Shown here: positions 60,841 to 64,000 of the stretch, one piece after another
How the letters are laid out: each line of letters starts with the position of its first letter
Position numbering within the stretch: position 1 is the stretch's first letter
From: Mercenaria mercenaria
Taxonomy: Eukaryota > Mollusca > Bivalvia > Venerida > Veneridae
Reading direction: 5' to 3'
Assembly: GCF_021730395.1 (NCBI RefSeq)
Contig: NC_069362.1
Coordinates: forward strand, 92,706,001-92,770,000
DNA length: 64,000 nucleotides
The notes under the pieces: generated by a model
The model's input: the letters and a program-made list of their open reading frames with translations, nothing else
Told to the model about the DNA's origin: nothing
The model's database searches: none
Program-made: the position numbers and the translations under genes

Positions 60841-62312
60841 AGCTCACCTGAGCACGAAGTGCTCAAAGGTGAGCTTTAGTGATCGCCCTGTGTCGGTCGT
60901 CAGTCGTCAACAATTTGACTGTTAACACTCTAGAGGTCACAATTTTGGACTAATCTTAATGAAACTTGGTCAGAATGTTACCATCAATAAAATCTTGGAC
61001 GAGTTTGATATTGGGCCATCTGGGGTCAAAAACTAGGTCACCAGGTCAAATCAAAGGAAAAGCTTGTGAACACTCTAGAGGTCACATTTTTGGCCCAATC
61101 TTAATGAAACTTGGTCAGAATGTTACCCTTAATAAAATCTTGGACGAATTTGATATTGGGTCATCTGGGGTCAAAGACTAGGTCACCAGGTCAAATCAAA
61201 GGAAAAGCTTGTTAACACTCTAGAGGTCACAATTTTGGCCCAATCTTAATGAAACTTGATCAGACTGTTATCCTCAATAAAGTCTTGGACGAGTTTGATA
61301 TTGGGTCATCTGGGGTCAAAAACTAGGTCACCAGGCCAAATAAAAGGAAAAGCTGAATGCTGTAGAGGCCGCATTTATGACTGTATCTTCATGAAACATG
61401 GTCAGAGAGCTAATGTTGATGATCTTAAGGTCCAGTTTGAATCTGGGTCATGTCAGGTCAAAAACTAGGTCACCAGGTCAAATTCAAGGAAAAGCTAGTT
61501 AACACTTAAGAGGCCACATTTATGACCATATCTTAATGAACCTTGGTCAGAATGTTAATCTTGATGATCTTTAGGCCAAGTTTAAATCTGGGTCAGGTGG
61601 GGTCAAAAACTAGGTCACTAGGTCAAATCAAAGGAAAAACTTGTTAACACTCTAGAGGCCACATTTATGATCATATCTTAATGAAACTTGGTCAAAATGT
61701 TAATCTTGATGATCTATAGCTCAAGTTCAAATCTGGGTTAGGTGGGATCAGAAACTAGGTCACCAGGTCAAATCTAAGGAAAAGCTTGTTAGCCCTGTAG
61801 AGGCCACATTTATGACTATATCTTCATGAAAGTTAGTCAGAATGTTAATCTTGATGATCTTTAGGACAAGTTCAAATCTTGGTCATGTCGATCAAAAACT
61901 AGGTCACCAGGTCAAATCAAAGAAAAAGCTAGTTAACAGAAACTTGGTCAGAATGTTAATCTTGATGCTCTTTAGGTCTTGTTTAAATCTGGGTCAGGTG
62001 GGATCAAAAACTAGGTCACTAGGTCATGTCAAAGGAAAAGCTTGTTAACACTCTAGAAGCCATATTTATGACTGTATCTTCATGAAACTTAAGTCAAAAT
62101 GTTAAACTTGATGATCTTTAGGTCAAGCTTGAATCTGGGTCATGTTGGTTCAAAAACTAGGTCACGGGGTCAAATCAAAGGAATAGCTAGTTAACACTTT
62201 AGAGGCCACATTTATGACCATATCTTAATAAAACTTGGTCAGAATGTTAATCTTGATGATCTTTAGGTCAATAGGTCAAGTGAGCAATACAGGGCCTTCA
62301 TGGCCCTCTTGT
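60841..62312 (+). repeat. Composite repeat, AGCTCACC family, near full length
   Basis: The 5' palindrome is AGCTCACCTGAGCACGAAGT...GGTGAGCT. About nine ~145-bp units follow (AACACTCTAGAGGTCACA, TAATGAAACTTGGTCAGAAT, AAACTAGGTCACCAGGTCAA). The 3' hairpin is GGGCCTTCATGGCCC plus TCTTGTTT. Open frames in the core are repeat products. Confidence 0.85.
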
Positions 62313-62402
62313 TTAATTTAGGCCTAAGGTGGATACTCCGCCCCAAAGTCTAGTCCGTTCCTGCACGGTAAGGGTTAATCACTGTGTCAAAAGCTGTTGG
62401 AG

Positions 62403-62523
62403 CAGGGGCGGCAAACTCAATTGTCCGTATTGCCCAGGTTGTCCCAAAGCTTGTACGGACAAGTACAATATAGCAATTGACAAAAACGGACAAGCAAGTC
62501 AAAATCAGATTTCGCCACCCCTG
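62403..62523. mobile_element. Tiny hAT-like MITE, 121 bp
   Basis: The ends are CAGGGGCGGCAAACTC and, from the right, CAGGGGTGGCGAAATC. A 5-bp duplication, TGGAG, flanks them (62398-62402, 62524-62528). TTGTCCG and CGGACAAG motifs repeat inside, as in the 51384-52256 element, which is probably its relative. Confidence 0.85.
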
Positions 62524-62643
62524 TGGAGATAGCATGCATTTGGAATATGCACCAACAAAGCTGTGTATTTGTAATAAAAAAATCTTTTCATTTGTATCTG
62601 CCAAAAGTTTAAATGAGGTTTTTTTTTGTTGTTTTTTTTTCAG

Positions 62644-62674
62644 TTGAGGGCAGATGTTGTGCCTAAAACAGCTG
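62644..62674 (+). CDS. PPIA: Cyclophilin A, exon 2 (31-nt microexon)
   Basis: A T-rich tract and CAG precede TTG AGG GCA GAT GTT GTG CCT AAA ACA GCT G, followed by GTAAGT. The translation LRADVVPKTA continues exon 1 (…GRIVME) exactly as in cyclophilins (ME-LRADVVPKTA-ENF). It enters in phase 0 and leaves in phase 1, so the next exon must supply the rest of a Glu codon. The human PPIA second exon is also 31 nt and ends at the same residue (family knowledge). The next exon is not in the window. Confidence 0.93.
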
Positions 62675-64000
62675 GTAAGTAATTATAATGAATTGATAAT
62701 TATGCAGTATACTGGTTTCAAAACTGCTGGACTAACTTCAGTGTATATTCTCAAACTTAAATTTTGAAGTAGTTTTAAAGTCAAACTGTGTTACACATGC
62801 TTACAGATTTTATACACTTTTTAGCTCATCTGATTTTTTGAAAAAAAATGATGAGTTATTGTCATCACTTGAGCGGTTGTCGGCGTCGGCGTTGCCTGGT
62901 TAAGTTTTATGTTTAGGTCAGCTTTTCCCCTAAACTATAAAAGGGTTTTGTTTGGGGGAAATTGGAAAACTTTTTTCACCATATAAGCTGACCCTGTATA
63001 GCAAAAAACAAACTCCATTTGCTTTTTGCAAGTTTTTAACCCCCTTTTTGTATTAAAAAATATCGGGTTTTCCCTTGGGTTAATTTTTTATTTTTGGGTC
63101 AGTTTTTTCCCAAAACTATAAAATTTTTTGTTTTTGAAATTTGGGGAATACTTGTTCACCTTTCTTAAGCAGACCCTGTACATGAAGAAACAAAATCCAT
63201 CTTGTTTTTTTAAAAGAATTTTTGCCCTTTTGGATTTAAAGAAAAACAGTTTTTTTGGGTTAAATTTTTTATGTTTAGGTCAGCTTTTATCTAAACTATC
63301 AAACCCTTTGCTTTAGAATTGAAACACTTTTTTCACCACCCATAACTGACCCTGTACAGCAAAAAAACTTAACCCCCACCCTCTTTCGCAAGATTTAGGC
63401 CCCCTTTTTTGGGACTTGAAAAATCAGTTTTTTTTTTTGGTTAAAATTTTTAATTTTTGGGGTAAACTTTTTCTCTTAAACTATCAAAGTTTTCCCTTTA
63501 AAATTGAAACCACTTGTTAAACCATCATAAGCTGCCCCTGTACAGCAACCCAACATAACCCCAAATCCTGCTTTTTGCAATAATTTTTCCCCCTTTTTGG
63601 ACTTAGAAAATATTTTTTTGGGTTTGAGAAAAAATTTTTAAAGTAACTTTTCTCATAAATTCAAAGCTTTTTGTTTTAAAACTTGAAAAGGGGGTTTTTC
63701 ACCACCCAAAAGGACACTGTACATCAAAAAACCCAAATCTTCCTGCTTTTTGCAAAATAGGCCCCTTTTTTAAGACTTAGAAAATATTTAGATTCCAAAA
63801 GTTTCTTTTTAATACAAAAAAAAATCAGATAGCCCGTCAGAAACCCCCCGGGTTTTGTTTCTTGTTAAAACTTTTATGGGGGTTTAAAAAAATTTGAATA
63901 CCTAAGAAGATTTTTAACAGGGATTTTTATTTTAGCACTATTTTGCCGGGAAAATTTTTGATTTGAACATCTGAATGTAAAATAAATTTAGTTTTTTTAT
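62675..64000 (+). other. PPIA: Start of cyclophilin A intron 2
   Basis: It opens with GTAAGT and runs off the window. It is mostly a decayed composite repeat (62823-63866). The expected following exon (ENFRALCTGEKG) was looked for and not found. Confidence 0.8.
62823..63866 (+). repeat. Composite repeat, decayed AGCTC family member
   Basis: The 5' part, AGCTCATCTGATTTTTTG...GATGAG, is palindromic, followed by GTCGGCGTCGGCG. Five to six diverged units follow (AGGTCAGCTTTT, ACCCTGTACAGCAAAAAA, TTTGGACTTAGAAAATA). It ends near TTTGTTTCTTGTT. Long T and C runs and unit divergence suggest an old copy or low-quality sequence. Confidence 0.65.

Larger units (their letters stand above)
38928..62643 (+). 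other. PPIA: Cyclophilin A intron 1 (23.7 kb), packed with mobile elements
   Basis: It is bounded by GTATGC at 38928 and a long T-rich tract ending CAG at 62643. It contains seven hAT-like elements, a pogo-like element, at least five composite repeats, SINE and minisatellite copies, and a helicase fragment, all described separately. Non-repeat stretches at 39270-40700 and 41490-42600 show no gene. Confidence 0.88.

Noticed and set aside
62329-62532. Cys-rich open frame (CPYCPGCPKACTDKYN)
   Set aside because: It looks like a zinc-binding peptide, but most of it overlaps the 121-bp MITE and its inverted ends, so it is chance coding.

Overview
This is AT-rich, repeat-dense animal DNA, most likely from a marine bivalve of the clam type. 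The reasons are spliceosomal introns, bivalve-style tRNA-derived SINEs ending in an AAAT-type tail, many composite repeats with tandem cores (pearl/HINE-like), and invertebrate-type Kir channels. The species call is an inference from repeat style; no species marker is visible.

Layout. 1-9.5 kb: a SINE, a ~145-bp tandem-core composite repeat, then the last coding exon (3283-3401, plus strand) of an unrecognised gene entering from the left, followed by AT-rich DNA with a second composite repeat and a perfect 35-bp hairpin. 9.5-16.8 kb: a long decayed composite repeat, a GTAC-rich minisatellite block and another repeat family. 17-26 kb: two divergently arranged inward-rectifier potassium (Kir) channel genes, one on minus (18753-19862) and one on plus. 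The plus gene has a 21-nt first exon at 20845-20865 spliced to 21405-22454. 26.8-38.2 kb: a LINE RNase H fragment, a TTAA-flanked element carrying a younger composite repeat, a long tandem-core repeat, and foldbacks.

38.86 kb to the right edge: the 5' part of a cyclophilin A (peptidyl-prolyl isomerase) gene. Exon 1 is 38859-38927. Exon 2 is a 31-nt microexon at 62644-62674. Between them lies a 23.7-kb intron filled with mobile DNA; the gene continues beyond the window.

The intron holds the main discovery candidate: a 5.27-kb hAT-like DNA transposon (45731-51000) with short terminal inverted repeats, a 6-bp target duplication (ATTTAA) and a nine-exon minus-strand transposase gene with a TTF-type zinc finger and an hAT dimerisation region. 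Six smaller non-coding elements in the same intron have CAG-starting inverted ends and 5- or 6-bp target duplications (40713, 51384, 52560, 54765, 55399, 62403). The insertion order can be read directly: a composite repeat (44097-51058) was split by the hAT element and by a 737-bp pogo-like element, and a SINE later landed on a splice donor of the hAT gene. A frameshifted RecQ-like helicase fragment (58948-59249) lies further along.
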